Source: Rhizobacter sp. Root404 (GTDB lineage Bacteria; Pseudomonadota; Gammaproteobacteria; Burkholderiales; Burkholderiaceae_C). From it: a stretch of DNA of 64,000 nucleotides. Positions 1-8,785 of the stretch are shown piece after piece; the stretch's first letter is position 1; each line of letters starts with the position of its first letter. The notes beneath the pieces were generated by a model. It was not told where the DNA came from. It did not search any database and worked only from the letters and a program-made list of their open reading frames with translations. The stretch is from assembly GCF_001425865.1 (NCBI RefSeq), contig NZ_LMDS01000004.1, positions 623,515 through 687,514 on the forward strand. Reading direction: 5' to 3'. The position numbers and the translations under genes are program-made.

Positions 1-2
1 AT

Positions 3-449
3 TCACGGAGCATCGTCGACGGTTACCTCAATGCTGCTGTCAGTTCGACGGACGGCAGCATTTATGTCGGATCCGGCGCGGGGGCACAGGATTTCAGCGT
101 CTCTGCCGCGTGCGTACCGGGCGGCGGCGTAGCGCTGGCGGAGGCCAAGTTCGAGATGTGTCAATGGGGCCAGGCACTGCAGGGAACTGCCGCCCAAGAA
201 GGCACAACCAAGGTTGGCGCCATGATTGGTGCGCGCGGTTGTCTGATAAGAGTCGTTCCTGCGGAGGGTAATGCACTCGCCGACATCTACGTCACCGTCG
301 TATGGCAAGGAGCCTCGCCTGGCACGGAGCCCGATGTCGACTCCCCGGCGGGTCAAAACTTCTGCGCAAAGGGCGTGAACTTCGGAACCGGCTTACGCCG
401 CGGCGTCACGGTCCGAGTCCTTGTGCCGAATCTGACCAAGGAATCATGA
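3..449 (+). CDS. pilV: Type IV pilus minor pilin PilV, C-terminal part (5' end outside window)
   Basis: The reading frame is open from the window edge, so the class III prepilin leader and the N-terminal helix are missing. About 148 residues remain. The segment with GAMIGARGCLI, then an ITV/VTVVWQG strand, a GQNFC cysteine motif and a terminal TVRVLVP strand is the usual C-terminal pattern of PilV, the tip-complex minor pilin that primes pilus assembly in the inner membrane and periplasm. The two cysteines (GC and NFC) probably form the D-region disulphide. The gene is followed after 7 bp by pilW, as in the standard pilV-pilW-pilX-pilY1 operon. The family assignment rests on these motifs and on synteny; a PilV/GspI-type neighbour is the only realistic alternative. 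Confidence 0.85.
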   Translation, partial: SRSIVDGYLNAAVSSTDGSIYVGSGAGAQDFSVSAACVPGGGVALAEAKFEMCQWGQALQGTAAQEGTTKVGAMIGARGCLIRVVPAEGNALADIYVTVVWQGASPGTEPDVDSPAGQNFCAKGVNFGTGLRRGVTVRVLVPNLTKES

Positions 450-456
450 GAAGACC

Positions 457-1491
457 ATGAACTACCCTCGTCCTGGCAGAAAGCTGAATGCCTGCGCCGG
501 CTCGCAGCAAGGTCTCACGCTCATCGAGTTGATGGTCGCGCTCGTTGTCGGCTTGCTGATCGTCGCGGCGATGAGCATGTTGTTCGCGGGCAGCAGTCGC
601 TCACGTCGCGAGGTCGAACTCAGCGCAGACGTCATCGAGAACGGGCGCTATGCCCTTGATGTGCTCAACCGAGAACTGTCTCAGACCGGCTTCTACGGCT
701 CACTGGTCACGCCTGTCGCTGCCGCGACTGCAATCGATACGCCTACCAAGGTCGCGACTGCCATGTGCCTCACCACGGTCGCGAATATCGCCGCTTGGCA
801 AGACTCATTGAGCTACTACGCAATGGGACTGCGAAGCGCATCCGGAGCAAACGTTGACGCTGATCCCACTTGTGTCGCACGAAAAGTTGGCACCGATGCC
901 TTGTTCGTTCAGCGTGCCAACACATGTGCCATCGGAGACGCGGACTGCCAGGCGGAGTCGAACAGCTCCGCTTATCTGCAGGTTTCGGAATGCGGCACTG
1001 AGTACAGCACTGCGGCGACAAGAATCGTGGTGGCCCGTGGCACGTCATCGGCATTCACGTTGCAGACCAAGGCATGCGACGGAGCCACGCGAGCTCCGAA
1101 GCGAAAGCTTGTTCGTCGCATCTACTTCGTGAGCGCCGCCAATGAACTGAGCTACCAGGAGCTTCCAATCAGCGGGAGTCTGCCGGCCGCGGTGGTGCTG
1201 GTTGAAGGCATCGAGCAGATGCAGATCGAATACGCCGTCGACTCGACCGGCGACGGAACACCAGACACATTCGAGGCTTCGCCCTCAGACTGGACCCAGG
1301 TGATCGGCGCCCGAGTGTGGCTGCTGGCGCGTTCCAGCGATATCAGTCGCAACACGAAGGACGCCGCGAGCTTCGTACTCGGCGCAGACACCACCGTGAG
1401 CGTCGCCGCCAGCGCGAGCGGCAACCTAAAGCGCCGTGCCTACAGCACGTATGTTCCCTTTGTCACGCCAAAAGCGCGTCGAGAATCATGA
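457..1491 (+). CDS. pilW: Type IV pilus assembly minor pilin PilW
   Basis: This 344-residue protein has a class III prepilin signature. Prepilin peptidase would cut after Gly19 in the context QQG/LTLIELMVAL, giving mature Leu1 and the conserved Glu at +5. A hydrophobic helix (about residues 20-45) follows, and then a long globular region with several cysteines. Length and motif fit PilW, which joins PilV, PilX, FimU/FimT and PilY1 in the priming complex at the pilus tip. The start lies 7 bp behind the pilV stop, and the stop overlaps the pilX start (ATGA), so the genes are probably translationally coupled. The product is anchored in the inner membrane before incorporation into the fibre. Confidence 0.92.
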   Translation: MNYPRPGRKLNACAGSQQGLTLIELMVALVVGLLIVAAMSMLFAGSSRSRREVELSADVIENGRYALDVLNRELSQTGFYGSLVTPVAAATAIDTPTKVATAMCLTTVANIAAWQDSLSYYAMGLRSASGANVDADPTCVARKVGTDALFVQRANTCAIGDADCQAESNSSAYLQVSECGTEYSTAATRIVVARGTSSAFTLQTKACDGATRAPKRKLVRRIYFVSAANELSYQELPISGSLPAAVVLVEGIEQMQIEYAVDSTGDGTPDTFEASPSDWTQVIGARVWLLARSSDISRNTKDAASFVLGADTTVSVAASASGNLKRRAYSTYVPFVTPKARRES

Positions 1492-2105
1492 CGAAATTTT
1501 CTTCGGACTCAGCGCGCAGCGCCCAGTCCGGCGCTGTCCTGATGGTCGGCATGGTGATGTTGCTGATGATCATGCTCGTTGCGGTGGGAGTCATCCGGTT
1601 AACCACCCGGCATACACAGATCGTGAGCAACGAACAGGTTCGAAGTGAGGCTGTCTCGGCTGCGAACTACGCTCTGGACGCAGTCTTGAACCAACCGTAT
1701 ACCACGTGGGACCCTTACAAGAATACCGGCGCGACGACGAACGTCAATCTCGGAACGACCAAGGCGGCAGACAGCGCTGACGTTTCAGTCAATGTCACGG
1801 TGAAAAATCTCGCGTGCAAGCGAAGCCGGGTGATCAAAAACGCAGAGCTCTATAAGAAGTCCGGCAGCGTGTACTACGTCGCGCCCGTCGATTCTTCTTG
1901 CTTTGGTGGCGGGAGCCCGACAGGACTGACGATCGTCGATCCGACCGCCGTCGGAACGGCAAGCGACGATTCGCTTTGTGCGACCGTTCTTTATGAGATG
2001 CAGGCACAGGCAAGTGATCCGAAACTGCTGAATGCCACCCCCATCGTTCAACAGGGCGTCGAAGTGCGGACAGATATCACCGCGCTTGCCGACAGTTGTC
2101 TTTGA
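1488..2105 (+). CDS. pilX: Type IV pilus assembly minor pilin PilX
   Basis: The ATG chosen overlaps the pilW stop (ATGA) and gives a 205-residue product. A longer open frame upstream lies wholly inside pilW and is not used. The N-terminus has a prepilin-like site, QSG/AVLMVGMVMLL, that lacks the Glu at +5, which is normal for PilX. One long hydrophobic helix is followed by a domain with the motif RSEAVSAANYALDAVLNQ. PilX is the minor pilin that links PilY1 to the tip complex, and pilY1 follows directly. Four cysteines in the C-terminal part could make disulphides. The assignment rests on position between pilW and pilY1 plus the helix and site. Confidence 0.9.
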   Translation: MTKFSSDSARSAQSGAVLMVGMVMLLMIMLVAVGVIRLTTRHTQIVSNEQVRSEAVSAANYALDAVLNQPYTTWDPYKNTGATTNVNLGTTKAADSADVSVNVTVKNLACKRSRVIKNAELYKKSGSVYYVAPVDSSCFGGGSPTGLTIVDPTAVGTASDDSLCATVLYEMQAQASDPKLLNATPIVQQGVEVRTDITALADSCL

Positions 2106-2127
2106 GCGTCATACGGAAGGTTCATTG

Positions 2128-5100
2128 ATGAATACCTCAGCCTATCGGCTCCTGCTCGCCTTCTTCGTGTTCTTTTCACTGTGTTCGCGAGCGGCCGCCG
2201 AAGACATCGATTTGTATGCGGGCAGTGGCAGTTCGGCGGCGCCCAATGTACTTTTCTTTCTCGACAACAGCTCCAATTGGTCGGCCAACTCGCAAGCCTG
2301 GAGCTACTCCACCGTACTCGGGAAATGCAACAGTTACAGCGGTGCCACCAAGACGACATGCCAGCGCTACGTGTACCAGGTCTTCTGCAACTCAACGACT
2401 GCCTGCAGCGGAAATCCCAGTCTCGTTCAAGGCCAGATCGAACTTCGCGCGCTGAAACTGGTGCTCAATGAGGTGGTTTGCAGCCCGCCTACCGGAACTC
2501 CCGCTTTGGACATCAACGCCGGTTTGATGATGTTCAACACAGGTGTCGGGTCGGTGGACAGTAACAGCGTGATGCCTGGGTACATCCGGCATGCGATCAA
2601 ATCGATGAGCTCGCAGTGCACCGACACCAATGTCGCCACGTCGATCATCGCGGATCTGGACAATATCGATTCCAAGATCACGACGCCGGACTTCAAGGGC
2701 GCGTCGTCTGCCGAATACGGTGCGAGCTTCTACGAGGCATTCAAATACTTCGGCGGCTGGTCTCGACCAAACCTGGTCGATTCCGTCAACGGCGGCACGG
2801 CCGGATCGCCCACCGGTGCGACCGGCTTTGGTCCCATTCGCTATAGCACCTCAACAACGTTGGAGGATCCGAGCGCTTTCACGACCTCCGGAAAGACAAC
2901 TTACAAGAGCCCTATTTCGGATGCGAACAGTTGCGGCAAGAACTACATCATCTTGATCGGGAACACCTGGCCCAACCAGGAATACGGGACCAATCAGAAC
3001 GGATCCCCCTATCCGACCAACACGCTCATGTCGCGGCTGTCGCACAACCCGGGCGCACAAATCTATCCGATCCCCTTGCCCAACAGCGCAAAGAGCGACG
3101 TTCGCTTCGCGGACGAGTGGGCGCAGTTCATGTACAAGACCGACGTGAGCAGCGTGGCCGGGCAGCAAAACGTTCAGACGTTCACGATCGACGTCTACAA
3201 CGCGTCGCAGGATGCGAAGCAAGCCAAGCTGCTGCAAACGATGGCAGCGGTCGGGCGGGGGCAAGCACCGGACAATTATTCTGGTGGCTACTACTCGGTT
3301 GGCGGAGATCTGCTCGCGCTGGTCAACGCGCTCAAGGAAGTGGTGACTCAAATCGCTTCGCTCAACAGCGTGTTCGCCTCCGCTTCTTTGCCGGTCAGCG
3401 TGAATGCCCAGGGAACCTTTCTGAACCAGGTGTTCATGGGCGTCTTTCGACCGCAAGAGAATGCCTATCAGCGCTGGGCGGGCAACATGAAGCAGTACAA
3501 GTTCGCTCTCAATGGGAACTCGCTGTACTTGGCTGACGCGATCGGTCAAGCCGCAGTTGATACGTCGAGTGGCTTCTTGCTGAACTGTGCTGCGAGCTAT
3601 TGGAGCAGCGACAGTGGCTCGTATTGGCAAAGTGTGACAGGGACCACCTCGAGCTGCGGAAATGTCACGTACAGCGCCTTAAGCAAGTTTTCCGATTTGC
3701 CCGATGGCCCTTTGGTGGAACGCGGGGGTGCCGGTCAGAAGCTCCGCAACCTCGGGTATGCGAGTCGAAACATCCGCACCTGTACAGACACGACTTGCAA
3801 GGTCTCTGGGACATACACCCTGACAGATTTCAACTCGACCAATGTGACGATCCCATCAACGGGTTTGAGCGCAGGGACCACCAGTGCGACGCTGGTCGAC
3901 TGGGCGCGAGGCAAAAACGTCGGTGATGGCAACAACACATTCAGCGGCGGCAATCTCGTGACCACGACGTATGCGACCACCGACGCTGTCACCGGTGTGG
4001 TCACGGCCGGACCGACCACCCGGCCGACTGTCCATGGCGAAGTGGTGCACTCGCGACCATTGGCGGTGAACTATGGCGCCAGTGGTGTCGACGATGTCGT
4101 GGTGTTTTACGGCGCCGGGGACGGCATGCTGCATGCCGTGAACGGCAACCAGACCAGCACCGGGGCCGGAAATGAACTGTGGGCATTCATTGCCCCCGAA
4201 CACTGGGGCGGTACTGATTCCTCGGGTTCGTGGAATCTGCTGGACCGTGTGCATTCAAATTACCCGGTGATCAGCTTCCCAGGCGTTTCGGTCACCGGTG
4301 CGGCGCCAAAGACGTATTTCTTTGACGGGTCCATTGGCGGCTATCAGGAAATGACGAACGGCGCGCTGAGCAAGCTATGGATCTATCCGACGATGCGTCG
4401 CGGAGGACGCGCTGTCTACGCGTTCGATGCCACCAAGAAGCCCGGCACTGGTGGCAACCAGCCTACGTTGATGTGGAAGTTCACCAACAGCGACAACGCG
4501 AACCTGGGCCAGACCTGGTCCACACCAGTGGCCATCCGCGTCAAGATCGGATCAACGGCGACGCCGCTTGTCGTATTCGGCGCGGGCTATGACGCCTGCG
4601 AGGACGGCGCGGCCACTGCGTGTACAGGTGTTACCCAGGGCCGCGGCGTGTTCGTGATGGACGCCCAGACCGGCAGCGCCGCCAATTCACGTCTCATCGA
4701 CCCCGGTTCTACGGCGGGCCGTTTCGTTGCCGACATGACGGCTGTAGATGTCAACGGGGACGGCTACATCGATGTGCTCTACGCGGTGGACACACGCGGC
4801 AATGTCTGGCGCATTAACACCAGCGATCCCGCGAACTCGTTTGCTGGCTATGCGGACGTGGCCTCTTGGCCGGTGAACAAGATCGCGACCGTGAGCGACT
4901 GGACCACTGCTTCGGAACAGCGCAAGTTCATGTACTCTCCCAGCGTCGTGATGCTCGGCACGCAGGCGACGGTTTTGGTAGGTACGGGCGACAGAGAAAA
5001 GCCGCTTGCGTCCGGAAGCGCCGCCCTCGTCAAGAACCGCTTTTACGGGATTCGCGATGACGTGACGAGAGTAACTTCCGCGAGCATCACCGTCGTGAAC

Positions 5101-5598
5101 GGATACGGTACCGATGCGTCGCTGGTGACTGCCGCTCAGTTGACGAATGTCACCAACATCAACACGACTCTGAGTCCGACCACCTTGGCTCCGTACGGGT
5201 GGTACATGAACCTGTACACGACGACCACACCGTTCGAACAAGTCGTCACGACCCCATTGACGATCGGCGGCCAGACCTATTTCAGCACCTTCCAAGCCAA
5301 ATCAGACGCGAGCTCCAGCCAATGTTCCAATCTCGGAACAGGTCGCTCGTACAAGGTCGACTTTCAAACCGGTGTGACTTCGGCGGGTTCGTATCAGGAC
5401 GGCGTCTACGTTCCGGATACGTACAAATCGCAGGGCATCCCGCCCTCACCGGTGGGTGGACTCGTTTCGATCGATGGAAAGACTGTTCCGTTCTGCATCG
5501 GCTGCTCAGGGCCGACGGTGCTGTCTCCCACCAAAATCGTGCCGAAGGTGAAACCCGATCGCAAGCCAGTGTACCGATACCAAAAGATCGACAACTGA
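2128..5598 (+). CDS. pilY1: Type IV pilus tip adhesin PilY1
   Basis: The start ATG follows a GGAAGG ribosome site by 7 bp. It gives 1156 residues with a Sec signal peptide (about 1-25, cut near RAAA/ED). The N-terminal half is a degenerate von Willebrand A-like region (from about LFFLDNSSNW). The C-terminal half is the PilY1 beta-propeller, entered near residue 657 (GAGDGMLHAVNG), with an EF-like calcium loop DVNGDGYID at about residue 874. PilY1 calcium loops of this kind control extension and retraction in Pseudomonas. The VWA MIDAS motif DxSxS is not intact here, so metal binding by that domain is doubtful. It is the last recognisable gene of the pilus cluster; pilE, which often follows, is absent. 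Confidence 0.93.
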   Translation: MNTSAYRLLLAFFVFFSLCSRAAAEDIDLYAGSGSSAAPNVLFFLDNSSNWSANSQAWSYSTVLGKCNSYSGATKTTCQRYVYQVFCNSTTACSGNPSLVQGQIELRALKLVLNEVVCSPPTGTPALDINAGLMMFNTGVGSVDSNSVMPGYIRHAIKSMSSQCTDTNVATSIIADLDNIDSKITTPDFKGASSAEYGASFYEAFKYFGGWSRPNLVDSVNGGTAGSPTGATGFGPIRYSTSTTLEDPSAFTTSGKTTYKSPISDANSCGKNYIILIGNTWPNQEYGTNQNGSPYPTNTLMSRLSHNPGAQIYPIPLPNSAKSDVRFADEWAQFMYKTDVSSVAGQQNVQTFTIDVYNASQDAKQAKLLQTMAAVGRGQAPDNYSGGYYSVGGDLLALVNALKEVVTQIASLNSVFASASLPVSVNAQGTFLNQVFMGVFRPQENAYQRWAGNMKQYKFALNGNSLYLADAIGQAAVDTSSGFLLNCAASYWSSDSGSYWQSVTGTTSSCGNVTYSALSKFSDLPDGPLVERGGAGQKLRNLGYASRNIRTCTDTTCKVSGTYTLTDFNSTNVTIPSTGLSAGTTSATLVDWARGKNVGDGNNTFSGGNLVTTTYATTDAVTGVVTAGPTTRPTVHGEVVHSRPLAVNYGASGVDDVVVFYGAGDGMLHAVNGNQTSTGAGNELWAFIAPEHWGGTDSSGSWNLLDRVHSNYPVISFPGVSVTGAAPKTYFFDGSIGGYQEMTNGALSKLWIYPTMRRGGRAVYAFDATKKPGTGGNQPTLMWKFTNSDNANLGQTWSTPVAIRVKIGSTATPLVVFGAGYDACEDGAATACTGVTQGRGVFVMDAQTGSAANSRLIDPGSTAGRFVADMTAVDVNGDGYIDVLYAVDTRGNVWRINTSDPANSFAGYADVASWPVNKIATVSDWTTASEQRKFMYSPSVVMLGTQATVLVGTGDREKPLASGSAALVKNRFYGIRDDVTRVTSASITVVNGYGTDASLVTAAQLTNVTNINTTLSPTTLAPYGWYMNLYTTTTPFEQVVTTPLTIGGQTYFSTFQAKSDASSSQCSNLGTGRSYKVDFQTGVTSAGSYQDGVYVPDTYKSQGIPPSPVGGLVSIDGKTVPFCIGCSGPTVLSPTKIVPKVKPDRKPVYRYQKIDN

Positions 5599-5611
5599 CT
5601 TGTCGGCGATT

Positions 5612-5636
5612 GGCCGGGGCTTGAGGGGCCTCGGCC
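5612..5636. terminator. Hairpin between convergent genes, candidate bidirectional terminator
   Basis: The arms GGCCGGGGC and GCCTCGGCC (one G.T wobble) enclose a 7-nt loop. They lie in the 47 bp between the pilY1 stop and the stop of the opposing hypothetical gene. There is no clear T-run, so it may be a weak or Rho-assisted terminator. Confidence 0.45.
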
Positions 5637-5645
5637 ACTGGTCGT

Positions 5646-6074
5646 TTAACGTTCCGCGTGACGCCGAGCTTGCAGCTTCAGCACCTCTTCGCGCAGTTGG
5701 TATGGAAGGCCTCGACGGCCTCCGCGCTTGTCGGCCAACAAGTCATCCAACGCTGACAGACACCACGCCTTGTCAGACCATGCGCCCGCGATCTGATTGA
5801 CCAGACGTGGCATCAACTCGCTCAATCGATTCGGCCGAACTTCCGGCGGCATCCGCAAAAGCCAATCGATGGCCGCGCCGGTCAACGCTCGGTCGCTTGC
5901 CGTACGCGGCCGACGCCGCCGGCTCCAATCCGTCGGTTCCGCAGGCCTCGCCGCCTCCGCCGCACGTGCGATCGATGCGTTGTCCAAGGCTTCGCGCGCG
6001 TCGGCGAAGTCTGTCAACTCGAATTCAAAGCTGTTGTCGCTTGCGGGTGGTTTGGCGGGGCGAGAAGGGTTCAT
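5646..6074 (-). CDS. Hypothetical protein, 142 aa, arginine-rich
   Basis: I do not recognise the family. The ATG chosen follows an AGGAGG ribosome site by 9 bp; an in-frame TTG slightly upstream is less likely. The product is soluble, with no signal peptide or membrane segment. It has an acidic N-terminal stretch (SFEFELTDFADAREALD), a basic patch DWSRRRRPRTASDRA at about residues 50-64, and a C-terminal helical region (RLVNQIAGAW ... CLSALDDLLADKRGGRRGLP) ending in basic residues. The mix of acidic tail and basic patch could suit a nucleic-acid or protein adaptor, but nothing shows a function. It stands alone, convergent with pilY1. Confidence 0.7.
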   Translation of the reverse strand: MNPSRPAKPPASDNSFEFELTDFADAREALDNASIARAAEAARPAEPTDWSRRRRPRTASDRALTGAAIDWLLRMPPEVRPNRLSELMPRLVNQIAGAWSDKAWCLSALDDLLADKRGGRRGLPYQLREEVLKLQARRHAER

Positions 6075-6185
6075 GGTCGACAACCTCCTTCGGCAACATT
6101 GTCGCCGTCATCATGTTGACAATTGGCAACAAAGTGAAGCCCCCTGCGAGCGTCGTCCGGGGATTGGTCGTGCATTGATCACGGA

Positions 6186-6968
6186 TCAGAACGTCCCCGG
6201 ATACGCCCCCCCATCCAGCAACACGTTCTGCCCCGTCAGATACCCCGCCTGCACGCTGCAGATGAACGCGCAGACCGCGCCGAACTCCTCGGCGTTGCCG
6301 AAGCGTTGCGCCGGGATGGCGGCACTGCGCTTGGCCATCACCTCGTCGAGCGACTGACCTGCCTTGCCGGCGGCGGCCTGCATCGTGGTGCGCAGGCGCA
6401 GCGTGTCGAATGCCCCAGGCAGCAGCCCGTTGATCGTGACGCCGCGGGCCGCGACGTTGCTGCGCGCCAGACCGGCGACGAAGCCGGTCAGGCCGGAGCG
6501 CGCGCCGTTGCTCAGCCCGAGCGTGCCGATCGGCGCCTTGACCGCGCCCGAGGTGATGTTGACGATGCGGCCGAAGTCGCGCGCGGCCATGGCGTCGACC
6601 GTCGCCTTGATCAGCTCGATCGGGGCGAGCATGTTGGCATCGAGCGCCTTGATCCAGTCGTCGCGCCCCCAGTCCCGAAAATCGCCTGGCGGCGGCCCGC
6701 CGGCGTTGTTGACCAGGATGTCGACCTGCGGGCAGGCGGCCAGTGCGGCCGCGCGCCCTTCGGAGGTCGTGATGTCGCCGACGACAGTGCGGACCTCGCC
6801 GCCGTTCAGTGCGCGCAACTCGGCGGCCGTCGCCTCGAGCGCCTCGGCGCCGCGTGCCGTGATCACCACGTTCACGCCTTCGCGGACCAGCGCGCTCGCG
6901 CAGCCCTTGCCCAGCCCTTTGCTTGCGGCGCAGACGAGTGCCCACTTTCCGCTGATGCCCAGATCCAT
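6186..6968 (-). CDS. Atypical SDR-family oxidoreductase (BKR-like, catalytic Tyr/Lys not conserved)
   Basis: This 260-residue Rossmann protein has the fold of FabG-like short-chain dehydrogenases. The glycine-rich loop is CAASKGLGKG instead of TGxxxGxG, the NNAG strand is intact (DILVNNAGGPPPG), and the catalytic Ser is in the segment IVNITSGAVK. Where YxxxK should stand the sequence is GLSNGARSGLTG, so the catalytic Tyr and Lys are missing. This matches a known subgroup of BKR-like SDRs that lack the normal tetrad. The C-terminus ends with a usual LDGG motif. Substrate and even dehydrogenase activity are unknown. It lies 11 bp downstream of an EamA exporter on the same strand, so the two are likely co-transcribed. 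Confidence 0.85.
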   Translation of the reverse strand: MDLGISGKWALVCAASKGLGKGCASALVREGVNVVITARGAEALEATAAELRALNGGEVRTVVGDITTSEGRAAALAACPQVDILVNNAGGPPPGDFRDWGRDDWIKALDANMLAPIELIKATVDAMAARDFGRIVNITSGAVKAPIGTLGLSNGARSGLTGFVAGLARSNVAARGVTINGLLPGAFDTLRLRTTMQAAAGKAGQSLDEVMAKRSAAIPAQRFGNAEEFGAVCAFICSVQAGYLTGQNVLLDGGAYPGTF

Positions 6969-6979
6969 CGCTTGACTCC

Positions 6980-7900
6980 TTATCTTGCCTTGGCGAGCAG
7001 CCAGATGCCCGCGAGAACCAGCAACGTGCCGGCAGCGATCCACACCGTGAACGGCTCGCCGAGGATGACGACGCCCATCAGGATCGTCGACAGCGGCCCG
7101 ATCATGCCGGTCTGCGCGGCCATCGTGGCGCCGATGCGCTCGATGGCCATCATGACCATCAGCACCGGCGCGAAGGTGCACAAGGTCGCGTTCAACACCG
7201 ACAACCAGATCACTTCGGGCGCCACCGCCAGCGCGCCGAGCGGGCGCAGCACCGCGAACTGCGCGATGCAGAGGAGGCAGGCCACCGTCGTCGCCAGGCC
7301 GGTCAGGCGCAGCGCGCCGAGGCGCTTGACCTCCTCGCCGCTGAAGGTGAGGTAGACCGCGTAGCTGACCGCGCTCGCGAAGACGAGCGCCGCACCGAGG
7401 GCGGCATTGGCGCCGAGGGAGGTGAGTTCATGGCCGAACACCAGCATCACGCCGCAGTAGCTGACCGCCAGCGCCATGAGTTGTCGGCCCGTGACCTTGC
7501 GCTTGAAGATCACCACGCCCATCGCCAGCACGAGCGTTGGGTTCAGGTACAGGATCAATCGCTCGAAGCTGGCGCTGATGTAGGCCAGGCCCGCGAAGTC
7601 CAGAAAACTCGCCAGGTAGTAGCCGGTGAAGCCGAGACCGATCACCGTGATCCAGTCGCGCCGGGTCAGCGGCGGCTTGCCGCGGCCGGCCCACCCCGCG
7701 AGCAGCAGGAACAGCGGGAGCGCGAACAGCATGCGGTAGGTGATCAGCGTGACCGCATCGACGCCATAGCGGTAGGCGAGCTTGACGATGATCGCCTTGC
7801 CGGAAAACGCGATCGCGCCGAGCGACGCGAGCGCCAGGCCGGGCCAGACCGCGCGCACGGGCGCAGCAGCGCCCGAGGCTGCGGTGGTGGTGGAAGACAT
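6980..7900 (-). CDS. EamA/DMT-family inner-membrane transporter
   Basis: The 306-residue protein has about ten hydrophobic helices in two repeats of five, typical of drug/metabolite transporters of the EamA type. The first repeat holds the motif FSGKAIIVKLAYRYGVDAVT and the second GPLSTILMGVVILGEPFT, both characteristic of the family. Such proteins usually export amino acids or other small metabolites across the inner membrane; the substrate cannot be read from sequence. It is the upstream partner of the SDR gene and follows a GNAT gene after a short gap. Confidence 0.88.
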   Translation of the reverse strand: MSSTTTAASGAAAPVRAVWPGLALASLGAIAFSGKAIIVKLAYRYGVDAVTLITYRMLFALPLFLLLAGWAGRGKPPLTRRDWITVIGLGFTGYYLASFLDFAGLAYISASFERLILYLNPTLVLAMGVVIFKRKVTGRQLMALAVSYCGVMLVFGHELTSLGANAALGAALVFASAVSYAVYLTFSGEEVKRLGALRLTGLATTVACLLCIAQFAVLRPLGALAVAPEVIWLSVLNATLCTFAPVLMVMMAIERIGATMAAQTGMIGPLSTILMGVVILGEPFTVWIAAGTLLVLAGIWLLAKAR

Positions 7901-7929
7901 TGCGACCGATTCTACGGACCGGCCGACTT

Positions 7930-8775
7930 TCACGCGGTGCGTGGTGCGGGCTTCTCCAGGTGCCACGTGCTCGCGCCGCGCCGGAAGCCGAGCGATTCGT
8001 ACAGGCCGATCGCCACGTCGAGCGGGTCCGCGACGATCACGAGCGTGTCCAGCGCCATGTGCTCGAAACCGTGCCGACACACCGCATGGACAAGCGCGGC
8101 GCAGAGTCCGCGGCGGCGCCAGGCCGGGTGGGTCGAGACGTGCTGGAAGCGCCCGAGCGAGTCGCCGGGCAGGCGGAACAGCCCGCAGTCGGCGACCAGC
8201 GATTCGATGCCGTCCCCGGCATCCGTGAAGACGCCGAACCAGTGACCCATGCCGGCCTGCGCCATCGCTGCGTAGCGGCGCATCTGGCGCGCCCGGAACA
8301 GCCGGTACTGCGCTTCACTCTCCGACACGCCGGCATCGGCCGCCACCTGCATGTCCACCGCCAGTGGCGCCTGCTCGGGCAGTCGCAACGCCTCGATGCG
8401 AAACGACGCGCCGATCGCCTTGCGCGGCGTATGCAGTTGCTCCCGCTGCATCGTCAACACGGTGGACGAGAACAGCGTGAAACCGGTGGCCGCGAAGTCG
8501 GCCGGCAGGTCGAACGGCGCTTCGCTGTCCACGCCGAAGGTGACGTGGCGCGATTCGCTCTGCCGCAAGGCGATCTCCGCCTCGAAGCGCGCGCACCAGT
8601 GCGCCGCGTCACCCGCGCGAGGCGCGTGGTCGAACAGCAGGAAGTTGCCCCACCAGAACGTCGGGTTGTGCGGCGTGCGGATCACCAGGTGATCGGTGCG
8701 CGGCACGACCTCGCCGTCGAAGCGCGCGAAGATCAGGTCGGTGCGCCAGCCCAGCGCGCGCGGTTCGGCGAACAC
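7930..8775 (-). CDS. GNAT-family N-acetyltransferase
   Basis: The 281-residue protein carries a GNAT domain in its C-terminal half (about residues 130-275). The acetyl-CoA loop reads VSTHPAWRRRGLCAALVHAV (Q/RxxGxG/A type), followed by a late strand and helix ending YESLGFRRG. The N-terminal half (NPTFWWGNFLLFDHAP) resembles the extended form seen in two-domain GNAT proteins. The start is a GTG 10 bp behind the ggt stop codon, so translation is probably coupled. Substrate unknown. Confidence 0.82.
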   Translation of the reverse strand: MFAEPRALGWRTDLIFARFDGEVVPRTDHLVIRTPHNPTFWWGNFLLFDHAPRAGDAAHWCARFEAEIALRQSESRHVTFGVDSEAPFDLPADFAATGFTLFSSTVLTMQREQLHTPRKAIGASFRIEALRLPEQAPLAVDMQVAADAGVSESEAQYRLFRARQMRRYAAMAQAGMGHWFGVFTDAGDGIESLVADCGLFRLPGDSLGRFQHVSTHPAWRRRGLCAALVHAVCRHGFEHMALDTLVIVADPLDVAIGLYESLGFRRGASTWHLEKPAPRTA

Positions 8776-8785
8776 CCGGGGCTCG

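Noticed and set aside
5599..5645. pilE behind pilY1
   Set aside because: Only 47 bp with a hairpin lie before the next, opposite gene.
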